Source: Lachnospiraceae bacterium
GTDB taxonomy: Bacteria > Bacillota_A > Clostridia > Lachnospirales > Lachnospiraceae
Length of the DNA: 64,000 nt
Direction: 5' to 3'
NCBI GenBank assembly: GCA_017482005.1
Contig: JAFUOI010000002.1
Coordinates: 26,154 to 90,153 of the forward strand
Under the pieces are notes generated by a model, which worked only from the letters and a program-made list of their open reading frames with translations, made no database searches and was not told the DNA's origin. Positions 54,276 to 63,928 of the stretch are shown here, piece after piece. Position numbers and translations under genes: made by a program. Numbering within the stretch: the first letter of the stretch is position 1; each line of letters starts with the position of its first letter.

Positions 54276-55262
54276 CTACAACAAGTGTGCTCTCAATTCT
54301 TCTGCGCTGTTGCTGCTAAGATAAGCCGGTGCCACATCAAATACTGTCTTGCAGCCGCTCTGACCTTCCTTCTGCATGCGATAAGCCGCTCTTGCATATG
54401 CAGTAATAACAGACGCCGTAAATTCCGGATTGGAATCCAGTTTCAAACTATATTCCACAATGTGCTGATGTTCGCTGTTCCAGCCTGTCTTTCCGCTTCG
54501 GATCACAAAACCGCCGTGAGGAATTCCACTGTGATCTCTTTTCAGTTCCTCTTCGGAAATAAAGTGGACCGTTGTATCATAGTCTGCAAAGTAGTTTGGC
54601 ATTGTCTTAATCTCCTGCTCAATCTTCGCAAGATCTGCTCCTTCTTCTGCCACTACAAAACACTCTCTGATATGTTTCTGACGTGTAGTAAGCTCAGGGT
54701 TACTTCCGCTTCTGACCGCCTCAAGAGCACTGTCTACAGGAATTGTATACTGCTTACCGTCTTTTACCCCGTCTACTCGGCGGATTGCATCAGAATGTCC
54801 CTGACTGACACCTTTTCCCCAGAATGTATAGTCTTTACCTTCCGGAAGGATTGCACTTGCATAAAGTCTGTTGAGAGAGAACATACCCGGATCCCATCCT
54901 ACTGAGATCATCGCTACTTTTCCACTTTCCTTTGCCGCTGCATCCACATTTGCAAAATGCTCCGGAATTCTTGCATGTGTATCGAAACTGTCCACCACAT
55001 TAAAATATTTTGCATATTCCGGTGTCTGCACAGGAAGGTCTGTCGCACTTCCTCCGCAGAGAATAAGAACATCGATCTCATCCTTTTTGTTAACCGCTTC
55101 ATCCACATGATATACAGCCACGCCCGGTGTCAAAATCTTCACACTCTCCGGTGCACGTCTCGTAAATACTGCCACAAGTTCCATATCCGGATTCTGTTTG
55201 ACAGCACATTCAATTCCTTTTCCTAAATTTCCGTAACCTAAAATTCCGATTCTGATTGCCAT
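54276..55262 (-). CDS. ddh: Diaminopimelate dehydrogenase
   Basis: This NADPH enzyme makes meso-diaminopimelate in one step from tetrahydrodipicolinate, the short lysine route. The 328-residue protein has the nucleotide fold IRIGILGYGNLGKGIE at its start, SVGWDPGMFSLNR near residue 122, GVSQGHSDAIRRV near residue 152 and CFVVAEEGAD near residue 201. The route explains why lysA is adjacent. Confidence 0.95.
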   Translation of the reverse strand: MAIRIGILGYGNLGKGIECAVKQNPDMELVAVFTRRAPESVKILTPGVAVYHVDEAVNKKDEIDVLILCGGSATDLPVQTPEYAKYFNVVDSFDTHARIPEHFANVDAAAKESGKVAMISVGWDPGMFSLNRLYASAILPEGKDYTFWGKGVSQGHSDAIRRVDGVKDGKQYTIPVDSALEAVRSGSNPELTTRQKHIRECFVVAEEGADLAKIEQEIKTMPNYFADYDTTVHFISEEELKRDHSGIPHGGFVIRSGKTGWNSEHQHIVEYSLKLDSNPEFTASVITAYARAAYRMQKEGQSGCKTVFDVAPAYLSSNSAEELRAHLL

Positions 55263-55308
55263 TTCACATTTTCCTTTCTTTTTGGTTTTTATTTTGTTCT
55301 ATTATTTA

Positions 55309-56031
55309 TCAGTCACGCTTTGTCTCCTGTTTTTCAGGATCTTTTCCGTAACCGAGTTCCGACAACTGTATCTCATTTCTCAATGCTTCCTTAAGCACAT
55401 TGACAAAATTTTTTTGTCCCGAATACAGACATGTATCCGAAGCTTCTCCGGTGTAATCACCGGTCAATACATAGGCAGAATCCACAATTAAATGAATCTG
55501 TTTATTCTTCGGCCCCGACACATATACTTTTATCCGCTCTGAACATTCTACCGGTTCATCCGTAAGTAACACAACTTTGATATTTTTTGCTGCCAATGCT
55601 TCTAATTGCTCCAGATAATGGGCGATATAGCAAGCCGGAATCGACAAATACAGTCGCATCTCCACCTTGGAAAGCATAACCCGTATTTTATCTTCAATAT
55701 GGCGTGCCCCCTCTATCGTAATATATCCCTCACTGTCCTCTTTATTCTGTACAAGACGCATTTGCAAAAACTGCTTTGCCTCTGCCATCCTGCGCATATG
55801 ATTGTCACATAATTCCTCAACCGGAACCGCAAGATATTTATTTGACGCCCCCTCCATCAAATATGCTCCGCCTTTTTCAACCAGACTAGCCAAACTGCTG
55901 TATACATTAGAGCGTGAAATCCCTGTCAGCTTCGCAACCTCATAGCCATTCATCGAACCATTCTGGCATAAACAAATATAAATTGTCGCCTCCTGCTTTG
56001 TCAGACTGAATAACATTAATCTTTCTATCAT
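55309..56031 (-). CDS. TrmB-family transcriptional regulator
   Basis: The 240-residue protein has an N-terminal winged helix (SLTKQEATIYICLCQNG, GYEVAKLTGISRSNVYSSLASLVEKGG) followed by a TrmB-like sugar/ligand-binding region with a PLD-like fold. It stands 46 bp before ddh in the same direction and could control lysine genes. The ligand is unknown. Confidence 0.85.
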   Translation of the reverse strand: MIERLMLFSLTKQEATIYICLCQNGSMNGYEVAKLTGISRSNVYSSLASLVEKGGAYLMEGASNKYLAVPVEELCDNHMRRMAEAKQFLQMRLVQNKEDSEGYITIEGARHIEDKIRVMLSKVEMRLYLSIPACYIAHYLEQLEALAAKNIKVVLLTDEPVECSERIKVYVSGPKNKQIHLIVDSAYVLTGDYTGEASDTCLYSGQKNFVNVLKEALRNEIQLSELGYGKDPEKQETKRD

Positions 56032-56087
56032 CGCATACCTTCTATTTTATCTGTTCGCCTTAAACATTAGTAGTATCTTTCAGAAAC

Positions 56088-56115
56088 ACTATATCACATA
56101 TTCCTTATTTGTCAA
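56088..56115 (-). promoter_or_regulatory. Promoter of the TrmB-ddh-lysA unit
   Basis: On the minus strand TTGACA (56110-56115) and TATAGT (56088-56093) are spaced by 16 bp, about 57 bp before the TrmB start. Confidence 0.75.
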
Positions 56116-56134
56116 TACAAATAGGGAAAGATAA

Positions 56135-56159
56135 AACCGGAGAAAATTTTTCTCCGGTT
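56135..56159 (-). terminator. Terminator of the DHH phosphoesterase gene
   Basis: A perfect 12-bp stem (AACCGGAGAAAA / TTTTCTCCGGTT) with a single-base loop region is followed by a T-rich stretch, directly behind the stop. Confidence 0.88.
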
Positions 56160-56163
56160 AACT

Positions 56164-57126
56164 TTATAATTCTATATTCATCATAAAACGTTTTCTGATG
56201 TTTTCATCCAAATCTTCTCCCAAAGCCGGGAAATTGTTTTTATGGATAAACCCACCTGCCATTCCTTTATGACCGCCACCGTTACCGATGCCGTCAAGTG
56301 AAATCGCAGCAAGCTTTCCTGCGTCAACCGAGTCAACCTCACTGCGCACTGAAAATTTTATACCATCGGTCCGCACGGAATAAACAACGGAAACAGTCAC
56401 TACGTCAAGCGACAAAATAAAATCGGAAATAATCGCAATAAGTGCATCCGGACAATCAAACGGAATTTTGGCAAAACCAACTTCACCTCTAAGCTGTATG
56501 CTGTCGATAGCCGCTCCATATGCCTTCAAATCAGGCAGTTCCATCACATTCATATACATATCATTAATCAGGTGGGTATCTGCTTTTTCAAACAGATAAG
56601 AAAACACCTCTGCATCAAACGGATATGCGCCACGTGTAAAATCCGCCGTATCCATTTTTATTCCATAGGCAAGTGCTGCCGCTACATTAGCAGGAATCTC
56701 TGTATCCGTCTGTCTGAAATAATCCCCGATAATCGAAGAACATGCTCCCACAATTCTCACATCTTTGTACTGATACTCACACTCTTTAAACGTAGGATGA
56801 TGATCAATACAGGCAACTTCATCGCCGATAAAATCTGTAAGATTTGCATTCAGCTTCTGTGCATCGACCACAACAATATAATCGTCTTTCTTCATATCAT
56901 CGATTGCTTCTATAGATCTTGCCACAATTCCAAATATGCCGAACATTTTTTTCGTGCTCAGTTTATCAATTCTGCCGTCATAACATATGTCACTTTCCAC
57001 ACCATGTACCTTCAAAAAATATTGAAGCCCAAAGCTGCTCGCAATCGCATCCGGATCCGGAAAATTATGTGTCTGGATAAATACTTTATGTCCTTTTAAT
57101 AACTCAACTAATTTTAATGGATTCAT
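56164..57126 (-). CDS. DHH-family phosphoesterase, NrnA-like
   Basis: The 320-residue protein has the DHH-family motifs in order: FPDPDAIASSFG near residue 22, VVDAQKLNANL near residue 85, CIDHHP near residue 105 and the DHHA1 motif GNGGGHKGMAGGF near residue 283. Such enzymes degrade nanoRNAs, pAp or cyclic dinucleotide breakdown products. The exact substrate cannot be told from sequence alone. Confidence 0.88.
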   Translation of the reverse strand: MNPLKLVELLKGHKVFIQTHNFPDPDAIASSFGLQYFLKVHGVESDICYDGRIDKLSTKKMFGIFGIVARSIEAIDDMKKDDYIVVVDAQKLNANLTDFIGDEVACIDHHPTFKECEYQYKDVRIVGACSSIIGDYFRQTDTEIPANVAAALAYGIKMDTADFTRGAYPFDAEVFSYLFEKADTHLINDMYMNVMELPDLKAYGAAIDSIQLRGEVGFAKIPFDCPDALIAIISDFILSLDVVTVSVVYSVRTDGIKFSVRSEVDSVDAGKLAAISLDGIGNGGGHKGMAGGFIHKNNFPALGEDLDENIRKRFMMNIEL

Positions 57127-57167
57127 TTTTCTCCTCTAAATATACATAAAATATAAACATACATAAA

Positions 57168-57842
57168 TTAAACGTTTTCAATCTGCCAATCAATCGGCGC
57201 AATCCCGTTTTGTTCCAAAAATGCATTTGTCCTGCTGAATGGTTTACTTCCGAAAAACCCTCTGTACGCAGACAGCGGACTTGGATGCGGTGCTTCCAAA
57301 ATCATATGCTTCGGATTATTCAGCATCTTTTTCTTTGTCTGCGCCGGCGCTCCCCATAAAATATAAACAATGGGTCTATCCTGCTCATTCAAAACAGAAA
57401 TCGCAACATTGGTAAACTCTTCCCAGCCGATTCCGCGATGTGAATTAGCCTGATGCGCACGGACTGTCAAAACAGTATTCAGAAGCAAAACTCCCTGTTT
57501 TGCCCATTTTACCAGATATCCGTTGTTTGGAATAAAACAGCCGAGATCACTTTCCAATTCCTTGTAAATATTAACAAGCGAAGGCGGAATTGCCACGTCC
57601 GGTTTCACCGAAAAACAAAGTCCGTGTGCCTGTCCTACATTGTGATAAGGATCCTGACCGATAATCACCACTTTTACATCCCTTAGCGGTGTCAGCTCAA
57701 AGGCACTGAAAATCTCGTCGGAAGGCGGAAAAACCACATTTTTGGAATATTCTTCCTTAACTTTTGCATATAACTCTTTGTAATACGGCTTGGAAAACTC
57801 CGGTTTAAGAGGTTCCAGCCAGTCATTGCTGATTGCTGCCAT
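57168..57842 (-). CDS. ung: Uracil-DNA glycosylase
   Basis: Ung removes uracil from DNA. The 224-residue protein has VVIIGQDPYHNVGQAHGLCFSV near residue 60, the water-activating Asp in GQDPYH, VLLLNTVLTVR near residue 120 and the DNA-intercalating HPSPLSAYRGFFG near residue 185. ATG 57842 is chosen because GAGGA lies upstream; a frame to 57863 has no such site. Confidence 0.97.
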   Translation of the reverse strand: MAAISNDWLEPLKPEFSKPYYKELYAKVKEEYSKNVVFPPSDEIFSAFELTPLRDVKVVIIGQDPYHNVGQAHGLCFSVKPDVAIPPSLVNIYKELESDLGCFIPNNGYLVKWAKQGVLLLNTVLTVRAHQANSHRGIGWEEFTNVAISVLNEQDRPIVYILWGAPAQTKKKMLNNPKHMILEAPHPSPLSAYRGFFGSKPFSRTNAFLEQNGIAPIDWQIENV

Positions 57843-57863
57843 ACTATCCTCTTTTGTTCTCAA

Positions 57864-58619
57864 TTACAATCTCACAGAAACATTTCTGTCTCTCAGATAT
57901 TCTTTTACCTGTTTAATCTCTAATTCTTTAAAATGGAACAACGATGCCGCAAGTGCCGCATCCGCTTTTCCTTCCGCAAGTGCATCATAAAAATGTGACA
58001 GATTCCCTGCGCCTCCTGACGCAATAACCGGAATCGAAACATTTTCGGAAATCAATCTTGTTAATTCAATATCATATCCTGCTTTTGTTCCGTCGCAATC
58101 CATGCTTGTAAGCAGAATTTCTCCCGCTCCAAGCTGGTCTGCCTTCATCGCCCACTCAATGGCATCGATTCCCATATCAATGCGGCCGCCGTTTTTAAAA
58201 ATATGATATCCATCCGGTGTTTTCTTAGCATCAATCGCCACCACAACACACTGACTCCCGAACTTATCAGCTGCTTCGGAAATCAGATTCGGATTCATGA
58301 TTGCTGCCGAATTTACGGAAATCTTGTCTGCCCCTTCACGGAGAAGCACCTTGAAATCTTCAACCGTCCGGATTCCTCCTCCGACGGTAAACGGAATAAA
58401 TACCGTTTCTGCTACTTTACGCACCATATCGACTACTGTACTTCTGTTGTCGGATGACGCCGTAATATCCAAAAATACAACCTCGTCAGCACCTGCTTTA
58501 TCATATGCCTGCGCAATCGCAACCGGGTCGCCTGCATCAATGAGATCCACAAAATTTACGCCTTTTACTACACGTCCGTTTTTTACATCCAGGCATGGAA
58601 TAATTCGTTTTGTATGCAT
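57864..58619 (-). CDS. hisF: Imidazole glycerol phosphate synthase, cyclase subunit
   Basis: HisF makes imidazole glycerol phosphate and AICAR using ammonia from HisH. The 251-residue barrel has [31 protein letters not shown] near residue 77 and [10 protein letters not shown] near residue 222. Start and hisH stop share one base (TAATG). No other his genes except hisH are in the window. Confidence 0.97.
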   Translation of the reverse strand: MHTKRIIPCLDVKNGRVVKGVNFVDLIDAGDPVAIAQAYDKAGADEVVFLDITASSDNRSTVVDMVRKVAETVFIPFTVGGGIRTVEDFKVLLREGADKISVNSAAIMNPNLISEAADKFGSQCVVVAIDAKKTPDGYHIFKNGGRIDMGIDAIEWAMKADQLGAGEILLTSMDCDGTKAGYDIELTRLISENVSIPVIASGGAGNLSHFYDALAEGKADAALAASLFHFKELEIKQVKEYLRDRNVSVRL

Positions 58620-59239
58620 TAGTCATCCTCCCTGCCTATCGCCAAAAAATTCTTTAATATCGTAAGCCCTACGTCCGAACTCTTTTCCGGATGAAACTGG
58701 CACGCGAAAACATTATCTTTTTCCACCGATGCATGAATCAAAGTGCTGTAATCTGTCGTAGCTGTCACAATGGACTCATCCGCAGCTTTTAAATAATAAG
58801 AATGTACAAAATATACATAACAGTCTTCATCCAGTCCTTTAAAAAGCTTTCCAACTCTCGGAAACTTTAACGAATTCCAACCTATATGCGGAATTTTAAG
58901 TTCAGGAGCATCCGGAATTCTTAAAATCTCGCCCTGAAGTATTCCCAGACCTTCAACCCCTTCACTTTCATCACTTCTTTCAAACAAAAGCTGAAGACCG
59001 AGACAAATTCCCAAAAACGGTGTTTTTTTTGCAACCACTTCACGTATCACTTCAACCAAACCATATCCGCGAAGTTTTTCCATTGCATCACCGAACGATC
59101 CCACTCCCGGCAGAATCACCTTTTCTGCTGACAATATCACTTGGGGATCTCTTGTCAATACCGGTATCTCTCCCAACGCAATAATTGCTTTTTCCACACT
59201 TTTAATATTTCCTGCATCATAATCAATGATTGCTATCAT
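58619..59239 (-). CDS. hisH: Imidazole glycerol phosphate synthase, glutaminase subunit
   Basis: The 206-residue class I amidotransferase supplies ammonia to HisF. It has the nucleophile in [10 protein letters not shown] near residue 80 and the His/Glu pair in CQFHPEKSS near residue 186. The start at 59239 overlaps the stop of the upstream acidic membrane protein as ATGA; a longer frame to 59347 lies inside that gene and is rejected. Confidence 0.96.
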   Translation of the reverse strand: MIAIIDYDAGNIKSVEKAIIALGEIPVLTRDPQVILSAEKVILPGVGSFGDAMEKLRGYGLVEVIREVVAKKTPFLGICLGLQLLFERSDESEGVEGLGILQGEILRIPDAPELKIPHIGWNSLKFPRVGKLFKGLDEDCYVYFVHSYYLKAADESIVTATTDYSTLIHASVEKDNVFACQFHPEKSSDVGLTILKNFLAIGREDD

Positions 59240-61866
59240 TGTACTTCCTCCTCCGGCAACACATCCTCTTTCGGCTGTTGCGGCTGTACTTCCTGTTGCG
59301 GAACTTCTTCTGCCGGAACCTTGTCTGTCTCCTCTTCCGACTGCCATGTTCCGTTTTGTCTGCTGAGACTTCCGGTAATTTCTTCAAGTTTCAACGTATA
59401 ATCATAATTTCCCAGGGCATTAATTTCCGCCGCCTCTTCTTCTGAAATCTGATAATCTGATGAAAGAGCATTTAAAATCTGTCCCTTAATCTCATCTGTT
59501 TCTGTCACTGCATCGTATTCCGCTATCTTTTCCGCAAGCTGTTGCCACAACAAATATCCTGAAAGAAGCGCATCCAAAGCTTCCACCGGCATATCCATTT
59601 CTTTATATCTTTCGTATGCAGCTACCTTATGGTCAAGCTGAAGAATCATCTTTGCCTTTGTATACAATCTCTGATCCGATTCAGACAACTCTTTGCCGCT
59701 CATCTCACGGTAGGTCGTCTCGTAATCCTGTTTATAGAACGCATTTCTTGCATCAGACATTGACCACAATTTCGGCACAAAATGATTCACCAAAAGAACA
59801 AGTGCCATAATGGAAGCGCACAGCGCAAAGATTCTATACACCATCTTCATCGGAAGTTTCTTTGAATCCTCAATGATGTCTTCAAGATTTTCCTCTTTTA
59901 CCTTCTTCTGTTTCTTTTTCTTTTCTTTTTCTTCCTTTTTCTTTTTGCGCTTCTTCTTTTTATCGTCTTCTTCTGCATCCAACTCTTCCAAAATGCCTTC
60001 ATTGTCAGCAGCATCTGTCACCGGTTTCTTTTTGCTTTTTTTAGCTTTTTTCTCTTTCTTCTCTTTCTTTTCCTTGTCAGCTTCTTCCTCTTCATCGTCC
60101 GGAACCTCTTCCGTAAGGATATCCATCATTTTTGCGAAGAAACCTTTTTTCTCTTCCGATGCTCCTGCTTTCTTTTTCGTCTTTGCATTCTTTTTTTCAT
60201 CTGCTTCGACAAGGGCAAGCAAGTCTTGTTCTGCCGCATCTCCTCCCATTTCTCCGCTGTCATCTGCGAACAGGTCAAATGGAATATCTGCGTTATCCTC
60301 CGAAAACGCCTGCAAAATATCCGTAATCTCTTCCTGTTCCTGTTCGGTTGTTTCTTCTGCAAAAAGCTGTTCTAAATCTTCCGACGATTCCTCATCCATA
60401 CGGACTACTTCAGGTTCTTGTTCTTCTTTCTTCTTTTTACCGAAAAACGGGAACTTTCTCTTCTTTTTCTTCGTCTTTTCTTTCTTTGAAGCAGTATCTC
60501 CCCCCAGCAGTTCTTCAAGCCACGGTTCCTGTTCCGCATCAAAATCCTCATCATCAAATCCAACAAGAACACTTTCTTCAATGCCATCATTGATAAGTTC
60601 ATTATTATCTAATTTGTTTAACAAATCGTTAATCTCTTGAAGATCCGGATTTTCATCTCCCATTGACTCCATAAGAGCTTCCTCTTCTTGCTCAGACATT
60701 TCTTCTGTCTTTAGCGGTTTTCTATCCGGTCGTTCCGCAAGTCCGAGCAAAAGTTCTAACTCTTCCGGATTATTCATATCAATTTCGATTTCTTCCTGCT
60801 CCCATGCATGAGACTCATCATTTGTATTTGAAACAGCATCTTCATCAGCATTCGCGCCCTCAGAATTAATGTCATCTTCCTCATCTGACATCTGCGCTAA
60901 CATATCATCCAACGACAATCCTTCCGGCATTTCCATATCTCCCGGAATCTCGTCATCTGCACTCTCTGCTTCTTCTATTGTATCTCCCGTCGTCATATCT
61001 ACGTTAGCCTGCGCAAACAATGCTGCAATCTCGTCCGCTCCCAGTGCCTTGTTCGGATCATCCGATACCGGTGTAATTACTATCTCTTCCTGTGGCTGTT
61101 CCTCAGCTTCTTCAACTTCCTCAACTTCTTCGACCGCTTCTCCTGTTTCCATATCTACATTAGCCTGCGCAAACAGTGCTGCGATCTCATCCGCTCCCAG
61201 TGCCTTGTTCGGATCATCCGATACCGGTGTGATTTCTATCTCTTCCTGCGGCTGCTCCTCAGCTTCCTCAACTTCTTCGACCGCTTCTCCTGTTTCCATA
61301 TCTACGTTAGCCTGCGCAAACAGTGCTGCGATCTCATCCGCTCCCAGTGCCTTGTTCGGATCATCCGATACCGGTGTGATTTCTATCTCTTCCGAAGCAG
61401 GTGCTTCTTCCACCATCTCTTCCATGACAGCTTCCGAAAAATCTTCTATAGATTCCTCTACCATTTCAACGGCGGTATCTTCATCTGTTTCTTCAACCAC
61501 TTCTCCTGTAGCTATATCTACGTTAGCCTGCGCAAACAGTGCTGCGATCTCGTCCGCCCCCAGTGCCTTATTCGGATCATCCGCTACCGGTGTAATTACT
61601 ATCTCTTCCGGAGCAGATGCTTCTTCCACCATCTCTTCCATGACAGTTTCCGAAAAATCTTCTATTGATTCCTCCGGTATTTCAACAACAGTATCTTCTA
61701 TTGATCCCTCTATCATTTTAACGGCAGTATCTTCGACTGTTTCTGCTTCCAGTGTTTCTTCTATAGACGTTTCCGTCAGCTCAACCGTTTCCGATTCTTT
61801 TTCTTTATTTTGTTCGCCATTTAATGCAGCCAACAGGCTGTCAAGATATGCTTCATTCGAACTCAT
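59236..61866 (-). CDS. Acidic single-pass membrane protein with four FliM-like peptide repeats
   Basis: The 876-residue protein has a very acidic N-terminal half. Four near-identical copies of NKALGADEIAALFAQANVD lie near residues 95, 165, 215 and 270, each with EITPVSDDP before and METGEAVEE after. The centre is Lys-rich low complexity (~520-670), one transmembrane helix lies near residue 690, and a ~165-residue extracytoplasmic domain follows. The repeated peptide resembles the CheY-binding peptide of FliM/FliY (LSQDEIDALL). cheV lies two genes upstream. So a chemotaxis or motility role is plausible, but the protein is not a known family. Confidence 0.7.
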   Translation of the reverse strand: MSSNEAYLDSLLAALNGEQNKEKESETVELTETSIEETLEAETVEDTAVKMIEGSIEDTVVEIPEESIEDFSETVMEEMVEEASAPEEIVITPVADDPNKALGADEIAALFAQANVDIATGEVVEETDEDTAVEMVEESIEDFSEAVMEEMVEEAPASEEIEITPVSDDPNKALGADEIAALFAQANVDMETGEAVEEVEEAEEQPQEEIEITPVSDDPNKALGADEIAALFAQANVDMETGEAVEEVEEVEEAEEQPQEEIVITPVSDDPNKALGADEIAALFAQANVDMTTGDTIEEAESADDEIPGDMEMPEGLSLDDMLAQMSDEEDDINSEGANADEDAVSNTNDESHAWEQEEIEIDMNNPEELELLLGLAERPDRKPLKTEEMSEQEEEALMESMGDENPDLQEINDLLNKLDNNELINDGIEESVLVGFDDEDFDAEQEPWLEELLGGDTASKKEKTKKKKRKFPFFGKKKKEEQEPEVVRMDEESSEDLEQLFAEETTEQEQEEITDILQAFSEDNADIPFDLFADDSGEMGGDAAEQDLLALVEADEKKNAKTKKKAGASEEKKGFFAKMMDILTEEVPDDEEEEADKEKKEKKEKKAKKSKKKPVTDAADNEGILEELDAEEDDKKKKRKKKKEEKEKKKKQKKVKEENLEDIIEDSKKLPMKMVYRIFALCASIMALVLLVNHFVPKLWSMSDARNAFYKQDYETTYREMSGKELSESDQRLYTKAKMILQLDHKVAAYERYKEMDMPVEALDALLSGYLLWQQLAEKIAEYDAVTETDEIKGQILNALSSDYQISEEEAAEINALGNYDYTLKLEEITGSLSRQNGTWQSEEETDKVPAEEVPQQEVQPQQPKEDVLPEEEVQ

Positions 61867-62750
61867 TCAAAAGCCTCCAACTTTTTATCACAAAACAGAT
61901 TCACTGAATTGCTCTTACATCCATACGCTCTATCGGAAACCTCTTCATTCACCTGATAGAACTTTTCGTGTATACGAAACATTTCTGATTTTTGATTATA
62001 AAAAACTGTCTTTTCAAAAGGCCATCTGATCACTGATGGCAGCTTCATCCCCACTCCGGCTTCAATGACACACAATTTTCTGTTTAATGTCCCCTGCAGC
62101 CATTTCATATATATCTTCCAATTCTCAAGATATCCCTCTTCTTTGTATTTCTTTGCTCCAAGATAATTAAATACTAACGGAGAATTACAGCATCCGCATG
62201 AATAAGACTTTAATACATCGTTAATTTTCGCCAAAATCGCTTGTACATTATTACGTTCCGACAATTCAACTGCACCAAGCTCATCCAAAAACCTCTTGAT
62301 TTCAGCCATTAATACAGAATCAGAAACAAATATTCTCTCTTCAAAACCCAGTTCATCACATCCCTCATCACATTGTAATTTCTCATAAGTTCCACACGGA
62401 TTGACAAACCTATCTTCTTTAAATCCTATCTTCTTTAAATATGAATCTATGGATAATGAGACTATAAAATAGTTTTTATCTTTAATTAACTGAAACAAAT
62501 TCTCATAAGCCATTTTAAATCGGTCAGGCATATAATTTTTATAATAATATGCTGTGAGCACTGACTTAACATTGGCATAAATTTCTTTCTCCTCACTTAC
62601 CTCAATCAAAACCTTAAGCCGTATATCCTTCTTTTCTAAATCAGCCTTAATATCTTCATCCGTCAAGACCCATTCTTCTCCGAGACCAACCAAAACCATA
62701 TCAGCCGCTGTCACAGCTTTTTCTAACTGTTCATATTTTTCTATCTTCAT
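61863..62750 (-). CDS. Sir2-like (sirtuin-fold) protein
   Basis: The 295-residue protein has a Rossmann-like start with VLVGLGEEWVLTDEDI near residue 19, two cysteine clusters (NPCGTYEKLQCDEGC near residue 117 and SCGCCNSPL near residue 181) suited to zinc, and GVGMKLPSVIRWPFEK near residue 235. This pattern occurs in divergent Sir2-like proteins of Firmicutes. The usual catalytic His of sirtuins is not evident, so deacetylase activity is doubtful. The stop overlaps the start of the acidic membrane protein, so they are translated together. Confidence 0.65.
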   Translation of the reverse strand: MKIEKYEQLEKAVTAADMVLVGLGEEWVLTDEDIKADLEKKDIRLKVLIEVSEEKEIYANVKSVLTAYYYKNYMPDRFKMAYENLFQLIKDKNYFIVSLSIDSYLKKIGFKEDRFVNPCGTYEKLQCDEGCDELGFEERIFVSDSVLMAEIKRFLDELGAVELSERNNVQAILAKINDVLKSYSCGCCNSPLVFNYLGAKKYKEEGYLENWKIYMKWLQGTLNRKLCVIEAGVGMKLPSVIRWPFEKTVFYNQKSEMFRIHEKFYQVNEEVSDRAYGCKSNSVNLFCDKKLEAFE

Positions 62751-62778
62751 TTTATCTCAACCATTCCATATATCGTAT

Positions 62779-62805
62779 AAAAAAGGCTGGGAATTAACCC
62801 AGCCT
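62779..62805 (-). terminator. Terminator of cheV
   Basis: The stem AGGCTGGG / CCCAGCCT with a short loop and a T-run on the minus strand lies directly behind cheV. Confidence 0.9.
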
Positions 62806-62811
62806 CATTTA

Positions 62812-63705
62812 TTAAAGCACCAAACTATCAATAACTTTTACAAGATTACCGATTTCCGGTTTAGAAAGTTGCGCATCGGCTCCGAGTGATTCACCTTTCT
62901 TCTTCATGTCATCATTTACAAGCGATGAGAAGATGACAACCGGAATATCCTTTGTCGCTTCATCTTCTTTGACCAATCTGGTTAATCTGTGCCCATCCAT
63001 TAATGGCATTTCGATATCTGTAATGAGACATTTAACATGCTCATCCAATGTTCCTTTTTCCTTACAGTCACAAATAATATCCCATGCTTCTTTTCCATTT
63101 TCCGTATGTATCAGATTATGATATCCGGCTTTTTTCAAAGAATCCACAATTAATTTATTTAAAAGCGGAGAATCCTCTGCAATCAAAATCGGAACATCAT
63201 TTCTCTGTCTCTCACCGAGAGCATCAATCTCTGTCAACTTAAGCCCTGTCTCAGGACTAATATCTGTAATAATTTTTTCAAAATCAAGAATGATAATTAA
63301 CTTACCATCAATTTTAATAATACCGGTAGAAATACCATCTTCAGCATTTGATACAGTTGTACCCGGTTTGATAATAGAACCCCATGAAACACGATGAATA
63401 CCAATCACTTGATCAACATGGAATGCAATATCTAACTTATTAAAATTAGTAATAATAAATAATCCCGATCCTTCTGACTGGCCACGCTGTAAACAGTTCT
63501 TCAAATCTATTGCTGTTATCATAACATCACGTGGCATAAAAATACCTTCAATGCTAGGATGCGCATTAGGAACCGGTGTAACTTCCTGATAAGGAATAAT
63601 TTCTCTTATCTTAGCCACATTAATTCCGTATGAATTACCATCTAAAATAAACTCCAAAACCTCTAATTCATTCGTTCCGTTCTCTAACAAAATATTAGTA
63701 TCCAT
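62812..63705 (-). CDS. cheV: Chemotaxis protein CheV
   Basis: CheV couples chemoreceptors to CheA through a CheW domain and adapts signalling by phosphorylation of its receiver. The 297-residue protein has the CheW part at about 1-160 (YGINVAKIREIIPYQEV, GIFMPRDVMITAIDLKN) and a receiver at 175-297 with the phospho-Asp in CLITDIEMPLMDGHRL near residue 237 and the Thr/Lys switch in VIFSSLVNDD and LSKPEIG. It implies the organism is, or descends from, a motile form. Confidence 0.94.
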   Translation of the reverse strand: MDTNILLENGTNELEVLEFILDGNSYGINVAKIREIIPYQEVTPVPNAHPSIEGIFMPRDVMITAIDLKNCLQRGQSEGSGLFIITNFNKLDIAFHVDQVIGIHRVSWGSIIKPGTTVSNAEDGISTGIIKIDGKLIIILDFEKIITDISPETGLKLTEIDALGERQRNDVPILIAEDSPLLNKLIVDSLKKAGYHNLIHTENGKEAWDIICDCKEKGTLDEHVKCLITDIEMPLMDGHRLTRLVKEDEATKDIPVVIFSSLVNDDMKKKGESLGADAQLSKPEIGNLVKVIDSLVL

Positions 63706-63769
63706 AGCTCACCTCTCGTAACTCCCAATATTTTCCCTTATTTTGCACCGATTATTTCAGCACAAATAA

Positions 63770-63798
63770 ATTATATCAAAAAACTGTAAAAATGTACA
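63770..63798 (-). promoter_or_regulatory. Promoter of cheV
   Basis: On the minus strand TGTACA (63793-63798) and TATAAT (63770-63775) are 17 bp apart, about 65 bp before the cheV start. Confidence 0.6.
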
Positions 63799-63839
63799 CT
63801 AAATTAGTGCAAATTGCAAAAAAATTACAAAAATAAAAA

Positions 63840-63864
63840 AAGAACCTCTATAACAGAAGTTCTT
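63840..63864 (-). terminator. Terminator of the rRNA operon
   Basis: The stem AAGAACCTCT / AGAAGTTCTT with one mismatch is followed by a T-rich tail on the minus strand, about 65 bp downstream of the 23S end. Confidence 0.85.
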
Positions 63865-63928
63865 AAAGGCCATGCCTTCAAAACCGAATACTGAAATCTC
63901 TCTCTTCCATCCTAACCTATCTCCTTCA

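Noticed and set aside
60869..62029. 386-codon plus-strand open frame rich in Ser
   Set aside because: It is antisense to the acidic repeat protein; the Ser/Ala repeats mirror Glu codons on the true strand.
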